Assembly: GCF_900100965.1 (NCBI RefSeq)
Contig: NZ_FMUJ01000010.1
Location: 62,001-126,000, forward strand
Source: Variovorax sp. EL159
GTDB lineage: Bacteria; Pseudomonadota; Gammaproteobacteria; Burkholderiales; Burkholderiaceae_C
Length of the DNA stretch: 64,000 bases
Reading direction: 5' to 3'
Shown one piece after another: positions 34,276 to 42,602 of the stretch. Within the stretch, counting starts at the first letter, position 1. The number at the start of each line of letters is the position of its first letter. The notes under the pieces were generated by a model, which was not told the DNA's origin, ran no database searches, and was given only the letters and a program-made list of their open reading frames with translations. A program made the position numbers and the translations under genes.

Positions 34276-35517
34276 TCAGGCCCTACCCGGTACACCCAGC
34301 GCCGCGTCGAGCAGCTCGACCCAATGCCGCACCGGCGTCTCGCCGCTGCCGCTTTGCAGGTGCGTGATGCAGCCGATGTTGGCCGAGGCGATGGTGGTGG
34401 GCTGCAGCTGCTTCAGGTGCCCCAGCTTGCGGTCGCGCAGCGGGTAGGCCAGCTCGGGCTGCAACACCGAGTAGGTGCCGGCCGAGCCGCAGCACAGGTG
34501 CGATTCGTTCATGGCCACGCGCACATCGAAGCCCAGCGCGCGCAGGTGCGTCTCGACGCCACCGCGCAGCTTCTGGCCGTGCTGCAGCGTGCAGGGCGGG
34601 TGGTAGGCCACCACGCCTTCGGGCGCGCGCACGCGGGCCTTCAATGCGGGAACGAGGTCGGGCAGCAGCTCGCTCAGGTCGCGCGTCAGTTCACTGATGC
34701 GCGCGGCCTTCGCGGCATAGGCCGGGTCGTGCTGCAGGATGTGGCCGTACTCGCGCACCGTGACGCCGCAGCCCGAGGCGTTCATGACGATGGCCTCGAC
34801 TTCGTTGCGCTCGACCTGCGGCCACCACGCATCGATGTTGGCGCGCATCTGCGCCTTGCCGCCTTCCTGGTCGTTGAGGTGAAACTTCACGGCGCCGCAG
34901 CAGCCGGCCTCCTTCGCGATCACGGTCTGGATGCCGGCTGCGTCGAGCACACGCGCGGTGGCGCTGTTGATGTTCGGCATCATCGACGGCTGCACGCAGC
35001 CCGCGAGCATCAGCACCTTGCGCGCATGGGTGGCGGTGGGCCACGCGCCGGCTTCCTGCTTCGCGGGCACCTTGGCCTTGAGCGCCTCGGGCAGCAGGCC
35101 GCGCACCGACTGGCCCAGCTTCATCGCGGGGCCGAAGAGCGGCGATGGCAGACCTTCTTTGAGCAGCCAGCGCTGCGCCGATTCCATCGCGGGGCGCGGC
35201 ACTTTCTCGTCGACGATCTTGCGGCCGATGTCGACGAGGTTGCCGTACTGCACGCCGCTCGGGCAGGTGCTTTCGCAGTTGCGGCAGGTGAGGCACCGGT
35301 CGAGGTGCAGCTGCGTGCTGCGCGTGGGCGTCTTGCCTTCGAGCACCTGCTTGATGAGGTAGATGCGGCCGCGCGGGCCGTCCAGCTCGTCGCCGAGCAG
35401 TTGGTACGTGGGGCAGGTGGCGGTGCAGAAGCCGCAGTGCACGCACTTGCGCAGGATGGCTTCGGCTTCGCGGCCTTCGTCGGTGTCGCGGAATTCGGGG
35501 GCGAGTTCGGTTTGCAT
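34276..35517 (-). CDS. glcF: Glycolate oxidase iron-sulfur subunit
   Basis: A 413-residue protein with two [4Fe-4S] ferredoxin motifs: Cys25-x2-Cys28-x2-Cys31-x3-Cys35 and Cys75-x2-Cys78-x2-Cys81-x3-Cys85. Two CCG domains follow (AGCCGAVKFH and LCCGSAGTY). It carries electrons from the flavin subunits of glycolate oxidase to the membrane quinone pool. It is last in glcD-glcE-glcF, 28 bp after glcE. Confidence 0.95.
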   Translation of the reverse strand: MQTELAPEFRDTDEGREAEAILRKCVHCGFCTATCPTYQLLGDELDGPRGRIYLIKQVLEGKTPTRSTQLHLDRCLTCRNCESTCPSGVQYGNLVDIGRKIVDEKVPRPAMESAQRWLLKEGLPSPLFGPAMKLGQSVRGLLPEALKAKVPAKQEAGAWPTATHARKVLMLAGCVQPSMMPNINSATARVLDAAGIQTVIAKEAGCCGAVKFHLNDQEGGKAQMRANIDAWWPQVERNEVEAIVMNASGCGVTVREYGHILQHDPAYAAKAARISELTRDLSELLPDLVPALKARVRAPEGVVAYHPPCTLQHGQKLRGGVETHLRALGFDVRVAMNESHLCCGSAGTYSVLQPELAYPLRDRKLGHLKQLQPTTIASANIGCITHLQSGSGETPVRHWVELLDAALGVPGRA

Positions 35518-35545
35518 CGCGGGTGTCGTCTGTTCTTTTGTTTGT

Positions 35546-36661
35546 TCATTCGGCTGCGAGCAGCCGGCCGCGGTTGAAGAGGCGGTGCGGATCGAACTCG
35601 TGCATCAGCGCGCGATGAATGCGCGCTACCGGCGCGCTCAATGCGTCGAAGCGCGGCACACCGGGGTGGGCATCGGCACCTGCAGGCAGCCTGAACAGCG
35701 TGGCATGGCCGCCCGCCGCGCGTGCGATCTCGCGGATGCGCGCGGCCTGCCCGAGCGGCGCCTTGTACCAGCGCTGGCCGCCATGCCATTCGATCAATGG
35801 CGCGGCGCTGTCATCGAGCGTGAGCACCGGTGCGGTCTGCGGCACCGACAGGCGCCAGAGCGCATCCGGCCCCTCGGTGGTGGCGAACCACGGCAACTGC
35901 TGGTCGCGCAGCGATTGCCAATCGGCGGCGGCACGCGCGTTGTCCTTGCGCTCGCCGCCGAGATGAGTACAAGCCGCTTCCACTGCGGCCACCGCACCGC
36001 GCAGCCGCAGGTAGAGCGCGCCGGCACCGGCGTACTCGAACCAGCAGCTCGCATTCAATGGCAGCGGCCGGCCGCCCCATTCGTTGAGCAGCCGCAACGC
36101 ATCGGACTGGCCGCAGGCGAATTCAAGCGTGGCTTCGGCCGGCGCCACGGGCAGCACCTTGAGGCTGACCTCGGCGATCACGCCCAGCGTGCCAAGCGAG
36201 CCGGCGAGCACGCGCGAGACGTCGTAGCCCGCCACGTTCTTCATCACCTGGCCGCCGAAGCTCAGCAACTCGCCGCGTCCGTTGACGAGCGTGGCGCCGA
36301 GCACGTAGTCGCGCACCGCGCCCACGCTGGCGCGCGCGGGGCCGCTGAGGCCGGCGGCGACCATGCCGCCCACGGTGGTGGCGCCGCTGGCGCCGAAGCG
36401 CGGCGGCTCGAAAGGCAGGCACTGCCCTTTTTCAGCGAGCACCGCTTCGAGTTCGGCGAGCGGCGTGCCGGCGCGCACGGTCACGACCAGCTCACTCGGC
36501 TCGTAGCTCGTGATGCCGGTGAGCACAGTGGTGCTCAGCACTTCACCTTGAAGTGCTTCGCCATGAAAGTCCTTGGTGCCGCCGCCGCGAATGCACAGCG
36601 GCGTGCCGTCGGAGGCCGCGGCGCGGATGCGCTCGACGATCTGGTGCAGGGCTTGATCCAT
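35546..36661 (-). CDS. glcE: Glycolate oxidase FAD-binding subunit
   Basis: A 371-residue FAD-binding (PCMH-type) protein, shorter than GlcD. It has CIRGGGTKDF near the N-terminus, the FAD contacts GASGATTVGGMVAAGLSGPAR and AGYDVSRVLAGSLGTLGVI, and ends HRLFNRGRL. It forms the heterotrimeric glycolate:quinone oxidoreductase with GlcD and GlcF. The ATG at 36661 lies 13 bp after the glcD stop; an in-frame ATG 12 codons upstream would fall inside glcD. Confidence 0.94.
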   Translation of the reverse strand: MDQALHQIVERIRAAASDGTPLCIRGGGTKDFHGEALQGEVLSTTVLTGITSYEPSELVVTVRAGTPLAELEAVLAEKGQCLPFEPPRFGASGATTVGGMVAAGLSGPARASVGAVRDYVLGATLVNGRGELLSFGGQVMKNVAGYDVSRVLAGSLGTLGVIAEVSLKVLPVAPAEATLEFACGQSDALRLLNEWGGRPLPLNASCWFEYAGAGALYLRLRGAVAAVEAACTHLGGERKDNARAAADWQSLRDQQLPWFATTEGPDALWRLSVPQTAPVLTLDDSAAPLIEWHGGQRWYKAPLGQAARIREIARAAGGHATLFRLPAGADAHPGVPRFDALSAPVARIHRALMHEFDPHRLFNRGRLLAAE

Positions 36662-36674
36662 GACCGGTGCCCCT

Positions 36675-38177
36675 TCAGAAACGCGGCAGGTCGGCATGCG
36701 GCAGCTTGCCGCCGCGCACCACCTGCTTGCCGTATTCGGCGCAACGCTGCAGCGTCGGGATCACCTTGCCGGGGTTCAGCAGCCCCGCAGGATCGAAGGC
36801 GCGCTTGACGCCGAACATCTGCTCGTTTTCGGTGGCGGTGAACTGCACGCACATGCTGTTGAGCTTCTCGACGCCCACGCCGTGCTCGCCCGACACGGTG
36901 CCGCCCATGGCCACGCTGGTCTCGAGGATGTCGGCGCCGAACAGCTCGCAGCGGTGCAGCTCGTCGGGGTCGTTCGCATCGAACAGCACCAGCGGATGCA
37001 GGTTGCCGTCGCCCGCGTGGAACACGTTGCAGCAGCGCAGGTTGTACTTCTTCTCCATCTCCTGGATGGCCAGGAGGATGTCGGCCAGCCGCTTGCGCGG
37101 AATGGTGGAGTCCAGGCACATGTAGTCGGGGCTGATGCGGCCCGATGCCGGAAAGGCGTTCTTGCGGCCGCTCCAGAATTTCATGCGCTCGTCTTCGCTG
37201 GTGCTGCACGCGATGGCGGTGGCGCCGCAGCCGCGCAGCACGGCGGTCATGCGGCCGATTTCTTCCTCGACCTCTTCGGGCGTGCCGTCGGATTCGCACA
37301 GAAGAATGGCGGCGGCATCGAGGTCGTAGCCCGCGTGCACGAAGTCTTCGACGGCGGCGGTCATGGGCTTGTCCATCATCTCGAGCCCCGCCGGAATGAT
37401 GCCGGCCGCGATCACCGCCGCGACCGCATCACCCGCTTTGCGCACGTCGTCGAAGCTGGCCATGATGCAGCGCGCCAACTGCGGCTTGGGCACCAGCTTG
37501 ACGGTGACCTCGGTGGTCACGGCCAGCATGCCTTCGCTGCCGATCACCAGTGCGAGCAGGTCGAGCCCCGGTGCGTCGAGCGCCTCGCCGCCGAATTCGA
37601 TGGGCTCGCCCTCGGCGGTGAAGCCGCGCACGCGCAGCACGTTGTGCAGCGTGAGGCCGTACTTGAGGCAATGCACGCCGCCCGAGTTCTCGGCCACGTT
37701 GCCGCCGATGGTGCAGGCGATCTGGCTCGACGGGTCGGGCGCGTAGTAGAGGTTGAAGGGCGATGCCGCCTCGCTGATGGCCAGGTTGCGCACGCCGCAC
37801 TGCACGACGGCCGTGCGGCTCACCGGATCGATCTTCAGGATGCGGTTGAACTTGGCGAGCGACATCGTCACGCCCAGCGTGTGCGGCATGGCACCGCCCG
37901 ACAGGCCGGTGCCGGCGCCGCGCGCCACCACGGGCACGCCGAGCTGGTGGCAGGTCTTGAGCACGGCGGCCACCTGCGCCTCGGTTTCGGGCAGCGCCAC
38001 CACCAGCGGGCGCGCGCGGTAGGCGGTAAGGCCGTCGCATTCATAGGGCGTGGTGTCTTCGGCGTGCCAGATCAGCGCGTGGGCCGGCAGGTGCGCCTGC
38101 AGCGCGCGAACGACCTGGGACTGGCGCTCTGCTTTCTGTAGCGATTCGTGGGTCGTGGGGGTGAGCGGCGCGTTCAT
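36675..38177 (-). CDS. glcD: Glycolate oxidase catalytic FAD subunit
   Basis: A 500-residue FAD-linked oxidase. Key parts are the FAD-binding RGAGTGLSGGA, SSQIACTIGGNVAENSGGVHCLKYG, GSEGMLAVTTEVTVKL and the C-terminal GTVSGEHGVGVEK, all typical of the GlcD/D-lactate dehydrogenase group. It oxidises glycolate to glyoxylate. It is first of glcDEF and lies 159 bp downstream of a LysR gene on the same strand, a natural regulator. Confidence 0.95.
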   Translation of the reverse strand: MNAPLTPTTHESLQKAERQSQVVRALQAHLPAHALIWHAEDTTPYECDGLTAYRARPLVVALPETEAQVAAVLKTCHQLGVPVVARGAGTGLSGGAMPHTLGVTMSLAKFNRILKIDPVSRTAVVQCGVRNLAISEAASPFNLYYAPDPSSQIACTIGGNVAENSGGVHCLKYGLTLHNVLRVRGFTAEGEPIEFGGEALDAPGLDLLALVIGSEGMLAVTTEVTVKLVPKPQLARCIMASFDDVRKAGDAVAAVIAAGIIPAGLEMMDKPMTAAVEDFVHAGYDLDAAAILLCESDGTPEEVEEEIGRMTAVLRGCGATAIACSTSEDERMKFWSGRKNAFPASGRISPDYMCLDSTIPRKRLADILLAIQEMEKKYNLRCCNVFHAGDGNLHPLVLFDANDPDELHRCELFGADILETSVAMGGTVSGEHGVGVEKLNSMCVQFTATENEQMFGVKRAFDPAGLLNPGKVIPTLQRCAEYGKQVVRGGKLPHADLPRF

Positions 38178-38336
38178 GCGGCGGACCTCTTCCTTCTGTC
38201 TTGTTTTCTTCTGGCGAAATGTCTCGTGGATGCCCGCACTCTACGGAAATGCGGCGCCTTCGGGTTGAAGGTTTTTTGTGCGGCGCTTGAGAGAACTTTG
38301 CCGCGCTCCCCACGCGTGGCCCGCGCGGCTCAGGGC
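38178..38336 (-). promoter_or_regulatory. Upstream region of glcDEF with a short perfect palindrome
   Basis: The 159-bp gap between the LysR gene and glcD contains a perfect 5-bp inverted repeat with 5-bp spacer (CCTTC/GAAGG at 38257-38271), followed on the plus strand by six T. It could be part of a regulator site or a weak plus-strand terminator. A purine-rich ribosome-binding site (aaggaagagg on the minus strand) precedes glcD. Confidence 0.35.
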
Positions 38337-39221
38337 TCAGTGCAGGCTCTGCGCCAGCCAGTCGGCAAAGGCCGCGCATTCCCAACGTTCGAGCGTGCCG
38401 GGCTGCCAGCAGATGTAGTGCCGGTGCGGCGAGGGCACGGCCTGCTCCGACAGCGCCACCAGCCGGCCCGACTCGAACCACTCGGCGCCCAGCTTCTGCC
38501 GCACCAGCGCCACGCCGAAGCCGCTGGCGGCGGCGTCGTACACGAGCCCGAGGTCGTTGAACTGCGAGCCGATGTTCGGCTCGGGCTGGTCGAGTCCGCA
38601 GCTTGCGAACCAGGTGCCCCAGGGTTCGAGCGGGCTGCGGATCAGCCGTGCGCTGGCAATTTCAGCGGCCGTGCGAAAGCCGGTGAACGGGCCGAACTCG
38701 TTGAGGTAGCTGGGGCTGCAAGCGGGCACGACCTGCTCTTCGAGCAGGAGGCGGTGCTCGCAGTCGGCATACGCGCCAGGGCCGTAGCGCACTTCGAGGT
38801 CGGCCTGTTCGGCCGTGACGTCGAGCAACGGAATCGACACCTGCAGCACGAGTTCGATGTCGGGGTAGATGTTGCGAAACAGCTCCAGCCGGGGCATGAG
38901 GAACTGCCGGCTGAAGGTAGGCGTGACGGCGATGCGCAGGCGCGTGGCGCGCTGCACGGCGCTGCTGCCGAGCGGCGTGGCCTGCAGTGCCGCGAGGCCG
39001 GTGCGCACGTTCGCAAGGTAGGCCGCGCCATCGGCCGTGAGGCTGAAGTCGCTGCGGCCGAAGAGCTTGAAGCCGATATGCGATTCGAGCTGGCGGATGC
39101 GGTGGCTTACCGCACTGGGCGTCACGCACAGCTCGTCGGCCGCGCGGCCCGCATGGCGCAGCCGGGCCACGGCCTCGAAGGTCAGCAGGCACTGGATGGG
39201 AGGGATGTGTTGCAGGGCCAT
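38337..39221 (-). CDS. LysR-family regulator, GcvA-like
   Basis: A 294-residue regulator. The N-terminus PPIQCLLTFEAVARLRHAGRAADELCVTPSAVSHRIRQLESHIG is the GcvA-type winged helix. It is followed by the substrate-binding domain with RIAVTPTFSRQFLMPRLELF. Being the next gene upstream of glcDEF on the same strand, it may control glycolate oxidation (inference). The preceding 373 bp are intergenic and hold a large inverted repeat. Confidence 0.85.
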   Translation of the reverse strand: MALQHIPPIQCLLTFEAVARLRHAGRAADELCVTPSAVSHRIRQLESHIGFKLFGRSDFSLTADGAAYLANVRTGLAALQATPLGSSAVQRATRLRIAVTPTFSRQFLMPRLELFRNIYPDIELVLQVSIPLLDVTAEQADLEVRYGPGAYADCEHRLLLEEQVVPACSPSYLNEFGPFTGFRTAAEIASARLIRSPLEPWGTWFASCGLDQPEPNIGSQFNDLGLVYDAAASGFGVALVRQKLGAEWFESGRLVALSEQAVPSPHRHYICWQPGTLERWECAAFADWLAQSLH

Positions 39222-39308
39222 GGGGTTCTAGCCTCTTGTCGCTGGATTTGCGGTGCTTGGATTCGTCGCGCGGTGCATGTGTTCTGGTTGCTCCTGTTTG
39301 GGGTGCTC

Positions 39309-39401
39309 TTGTTCAGGGCGAGTGCACAGGACACCGGGTACTCCCCTCCGCGAATGTCCCCCGCTTCGCTCCTCCTTTATTTCGCTGCGGGGAGCACCCG
39401 G
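39309..39401 (+). repeat. Left arm of a large imperfect inverted repeat
   Basis: This arm matches the reverse complement of 39473-39568. It includes exact blocks TTGTTCAGGGCG, CTCCGCGAATGTCCCCCG and CTCCTCCTTTATTTCGCTGC separated by short mismatched stretches. The two arms with their 71-bp spacer fill most of the 373-bp gap (39222-39594) between the LysR gene and the SMP-30 gene. I see no supported gene in the gap. The layout suggests a dispersed non-coding element or two inverted copies of one. Confidence 0.8.
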
Positions 39402-39472
39402 TGCCCTGCGCACAAAAGGCGCTGCCGTTGTGCTCGCCGATCAACAACCACACTGAACAACGCCCACGCTGG

Positions 39473-39568
39473 CGGGGTGCCTTGCGCAGCGAAATAAAGG
39501 AGGAGGACGCAGGCCGGGGGACATTCGCGGAGCAAGGTACCCCGTCGGCGTGAGCGCGCCCTGAACAA
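39473..39568 (-). repeat. Right arm of a large imperfect inverted repeat
   Basis: Reverse-complement partner of 39309-39401. A block CTGAACAACG also occurs both inside the spacer (39453-39462) and at the outer end (39561-39570), so the unit may be composite. A transcript through it would fold into a long hairpin lying just downstream of the SMP-30 gene's stop. Confidence 0.78.
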
Positions 39569-39594
39569 CGCACCCCACGCACAACGCAAAAAAA

Positions 39595-40527
39595 CTAGTC
39601 CTCGAAGAAGGAGACAGGCACCCCCGGCGTATCGACCCGCATCGAGATCACCGTGCCCGAGGCGGGACGCTGCTCGATCTCCGCGGCAGGTCGGCCCTTG
39701 CGGGCGCTCGTGACGAACAAGGTCTTCAGATCGTCGCCACCGAAGCAAGGCATGGTCGGGCATTGCACCGGCGTGGCGATGGACGCCACACGCTCGCCCG
39801 ACGGTGCGAAGCGCAGCAACTGCGCGCCCTCGAACATCGCCACCCAGTAGTGGCCCTGCGCGTCGATGGTGGCGCCGTCGGGGCGGCCTTCGTAGCGCAC
39901 CGGCGAATCGGGCGTCCAGCCTTCGGGCTTGGCGTCGAACTGCTGGAACACGCGTGCGTGCGACAGCGAATTGGCCTCGGCGTCCCAGTCCCACGCGCAC
40001 ACCACGTGCGCGGCGGTGTCGGCCCAGTAGAGCGTGCGGGCATCGGGCGAGAACGCGAGTCCGTTGGCGGTGGTGGACTCGTTGAGCATCTGCGTGATGG
40101 TGGGCGAGATGCCCGTGTCGCTGCGCGCGTCGAGGCAGTAGAGCGCGGCGTTGGGGCGGTCTTTGGCCTCGTTGAGCGAGCCGCCCCAGAAGCGGCCCAG
40201 CGCATCGCACTTGCCGTCGTTGAAGCGCATGGTGCGCACGTCGTGCTCCACGCGCGCCATCGCGACCAGTTCGCCGCCCCATTCGCGGGCGCGGTAGATG
40301 CCGTCGCGCAGCGCGATCACCAGGCCGCCGCTGCGCGCGGGCGCCATGCAGCCGGGCTCGGCCGGCAAGGGCCATCGCTCGACGGTGGCGGACGGTGTGC
40401 CGATGTCGCCGCGTGTGCGCAGCGCGGCGCGGCCAGGAATGTCGAGCCAGTAGAGCGCACGTTCCTGCGGGTGCCAGAACGGCGATTCACCCAGTTCGCA
40501 AAGGCTGTCTTCGATGGAGGTCCACAT
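39595..40527 (-). CDS. SMP-30/gluconolactonase family lactonase
   Basis: A 310-residue six-bladed beta-propeller. Metal-site motifs are CELGESPFWHP (Glu), a central Asn in TTANGLAFSPD, and SPDARTLYWADT (Asp). KCDALGRFWGGS and RPDGATIDAQGHYWVAMF are further blade signatures. Members hydrolyse sugar or organic-acid lactones. I chose the ATG at 40527 (MWTSIEDSL). The ATG at 40554 is possible, and one at 40614 would place the upstream terminator hairpin inside the coding region. It follows amtB on the same strand behind a terminator. Confidence 0.85.
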   Translation of the reverse strand: MWTSIEDSLCELGESPFWHPQERALYWLDIPGRAALRTRGDIGTPSATVERWPLPAEPGCMAPARSGGLVIALRDGIYRAREWGGELVAMARVEHDVRTMRFNDGKCDALGRFWGGSLNEAKDRPNAALYCLDARSDTGISPTITQMLNESTTANGLAFSPDARTLYWADTAAHVVCAWDWDAEANSLSHARVFQQFDAKPEGWTPDSPVRYEGRPDGATIDAQGHYWVAMFEGAQLLRFAPSGERVASIATPVQCPTMPCFGGDDLKTLFVTSARKGRPAAEIEQRPASGTVISMRVDTPGVPVSFFED

Positions 40528-40567
40528 GGTGCCGTCGATTGTGCCCCCGACCATCGCGCCAGCGGGC

Positions 40568-40604
40568 AAAAAAAAGCCCGCTGGCGCCGAAGCGCTCGCG
40601 GGCT
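40568..40604 (-). terminator. Intrinsic terminator after amtB with UUCG loop and competing hairpin
   Basis: Read on the minus strand, arms AGCCCGC and GCGGGCT enclose an inner GCGC/GCGC stem with a TTCG loop and are followed by eight T, a textbook intrinsic terminator, about 130 bp past the amtB stop. A second perfect 12-bp hairpin (40556-40567 with 40576-40587, loop of eight) shares one arm with it and ends next to the SMP-30 start. Confidence 0.8.
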
Positions 40605-40730
40605 GAACATCCAAAGGAGACTCTCGCTTGAAAACTCGTTACGAAGATTTGTTCTTGTAAAAAAGGATGGTGGTCATCCGGTCATCCATCCAGCTGCGAG
40701 GCCACCCGAAGGCAGCCCCGCGGTGGCGGA

Positions 40731-42167
40731 TCAGCGGTTGTAGGCGGTTTCGCCGTGGGAAGAAATGTCGAGGCCTTCGCGCTCTTCTTCTTCCGACACA
40801 CGCAGGCCGATGGTGAGGTCGGCGATCTTGTAGGCAATGAAGGCCACCACGCCGGACCACACGATCGTGAGCGCCACGCTCTTGATCTGGATCCAGACCT
40901 GTGCGCCCATCGCGAAGGTGTCGGGCGTTGCGCCGCCGGTGCCGCCGAGGCCCTTGGCCGCGAACACGCCGGTCAGGATGGCACCCAGGATGCCGCCCAC
41001 GCCGTGCACGCCGAACACGTCGAACGCGTCGTCGGCGCCGAGCATGCGCTTCAAGCCACCGACACCCCACAGGCAGACCAGGCCAGCCAGCAGGCCGAGC
41101 ACGATCGAACCCATCGGGCCGACGAAGCCGGCGGCGGGCGTGACAGCCACGAGGCCGGCAACGGCACCGGACGCAGCGCCCAGCATCGAGGCCTTGCCCT
41201 TGTGCAGGCTCTCACCCAGGATCCACGACAGCGCGGCGGCAGCGGTGGCGAGCACCGTGTTGATGAAGGCCAGGCCAGCGACGGCGTTGGCGGCACCGGC
41301 CGAACCGGCGTTGAAGCCGAACCAGCCGACCCACAGCAGCGAGGCGCCGACCATGGTGAGCGTGAGCGAGTGCGGCGTGAAGGCTTCCTTGCCGTAGCCG
41401 ACGCGCTTGCCGACCATGTAGGCACCGACGAGGCCGGCCACACCGGCGTTGATGTGCACCACGGTGCCGCCCGCGAAGTCGAGTGCGCCGTCCTTGCCCA
41501 GCAGGCCGCCGCCCCACACGATGTGGGCGATCGGCACGTAGCTGAAGGTGAACCACAGCACCGAGAACAGCAGCACGGCCGAGAACTTGGCGCGCTCTGC
41601 GAAGGCGCCGACGATCAGCGCCACGGTGATGGCCGCGAAGGTGCCCTGGAAGGCGACGAACACGTACTCAGGAATGGTGGTCAGCGCACCGAAGGTTTCC
41701 TGCGTGATGCCCTTCATGAAGATCTTGTCGAAGGTGCCGAAGAAGTTTCCGTCACCCGAGAAGGCCAGGCTGTAGCCGTAGACGGCCCACAGGATGCTGA
41801 TGAGCGAGAAGATCACGAAGACCTGCATCAGCACCGACAGCATGTTCTTCGAGCGGCCCAGGCCGCCGTAGAACAGCGCCAGGCCGGGGATGGTCATCAG
41901 GATCACGAGCAGGGTCGAGGTCAGCATCCAGGCGGTGTCGCCGGAGTCGATCTTCGGTGCCGGTGCGGCGGCGGGCGCCGCGGCTGCCGCAGCGGCAGGT
42001 GCCGCGTCGGCTGCTGCTGGCGCGGCCGGCGCTGCAGGTGCGGCAGCGGCCGGTGCCGAAGCGGCTGGCGCTTCGGCCGTGGCCGCTGCGGGCGTCTGTG
42101 CGAAGCCGGTGGTGCCGGCGGCCAATACGCTCAAGCCGAGCGCAAGAGAGACAAGCAGTTTTTTCAT
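40731..42167 (-). CDS. amtB: Ammonium transporter
   Basis: A 478-residue Amt protein. A cleavable signal peptide (to about residue 24, FAQ) is followed by an unusual low-complexity Ala/Pro linker (about 25-72). Eleven transmembrane helices then include DTAWMLTSTLLVILMTIPGLALFYGG, DFAGGTVVHINAGVAGLVGAY (pore His) and DDAFDVFGVHGVGGILGAILTG (second pore His). It imports ammonia/ammonium and is gated by GlnK, encoded 29 bp upstream. The C-terminal tail with EEEEREGLDISSHGETAYNR is the usual GlnK-docking region. Confidence 0.95.
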   Translation of the reverse strand: MKKLLVSLALGLSVLAAGTTGFAQTPAAATAEAPAASAPAAAAPAAPAAPAAADAAPAAAAAAAPAAAPAPKIDSGDTAWMLTSTLLVILMTIPGLALFYGGLGRSKNMLSVLMQVFVIFSLISILWAVYGYSLAFSGDGNFFGTFDKIFMKGITQETFGALTTIPEYVFVAFQGTFAAITVALIVGAFAERAKFSAVLLFSVLWFTFSYVPIAHIVWGGGLLGKDGALDFAGGTVVHINAGVAGLVGAYMVGKRVGYGKEAFTPHSLTLTMVGASLLWVGWFGFNAGSAGAANAVAGLAFINTVLATAAAALSWILGESLHKGKASMLGAASGAVAGLVAVTPAAGFVGPMGSIVLGLLAGLVCLWGVGGLKRMLGADDAFDVFGVHGVGGILGAILTGVFAAKGLGGTGGATPDTFAMGAQVWIQIKSVALTIVWSGVVAFIAYKIADLTIGLRVSEEEEREGLDISSHGETAYNR

Positions 42168-42196
42168 AGTCGTTGTTCTTTCGGGCCTGGACGGGA

Positions 42197-42535
42197 TCAG
42201 AGAGCTTCGCGGCCTGTTTCGCCGGTGCGGATGCGAACGACCTGCTCGAGGTTGTAGACAAAGATCTTGCCGTCGCCGATCTTGCCGGTGCGGGCTGCGC
42301 CCTCGACGGCTTCGATCACGCGATCGACGAGGTCGTCGGAGACGGCCGCCTCGATCTTGACCTTGGGCAGGAAGTCGACCACGTACTCCGCGCCGCGGTA
42401 CAGCTCGGTGTGGCCCTTCTGGCGACCGAAGCCCTTGACCTCGGTGACGGTGATCCCCTGCACGCCGATGGCCGACAGTGCTTCGCGCACCTCGTCGAGC
42501 TTGAACGGTTTGATGATGGCTGTGACCAGCTTCAT
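42197..42535 (-). CDS. glnK: Nitrogen regulatory PII protein
   Basis: A 112-residue PII protein. The T-loop runs through residues about 37-55 with the uridylylated Tyr51 (GHTELYRGAEY). The C-terminal signatures KIGDGKIFVYNLEQVVRIRTGE (B- and C-loops) are intact. As the gene directly before amtB it should be the GlnK paralogue, blocking AmtB when nitrogen is plentiful. A strong ribosome-binding site (aaggagc) precedes the ATG. It lies 67 bp after the porin gene. Confidence 0.95.
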   Translation of the reverse strand: MKLVTAIIKPFKLDEVREALSAIGVQGITVTEVKGFGRQKGHTELYRGAEYVVDFLPKVKIEAAVSDDLVDRVIEAVEGAARTGKIGDGKIFVYNLEQVVRIRTGETGREAL

Positions 42536-42602
42536 GATGAGTTGCTCCTTTGGATGGAAATGAAATGGCGCAGCAGCTTGGGCCGCGCCTCGTTTTGGTT
42601 GT

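Noticed and set aside
38257..38277. CCTTC/GAAGG hairpin followed by six T on the plus strand, as a terminator
   Set aside because: No plus-strand gene lies upstream to be terminated, and the stem is only 5 bp. Kept only as a possible regulator-site palindrome.
39236..39582. Two small open frames of about 90-105 codons on both strands in the inverted-repeat gap
   Set aside because: They are just readings of the inverted repeat, with similar peptides from either arm, no ribosome-binding site and no recognisable family.
40528..40614. Upstream start (40614) for the SMP-30 gene
   Set aside because: It would place the intrinsic terminator of the amtB operon inside the coding region and adds residues not typical of the family.
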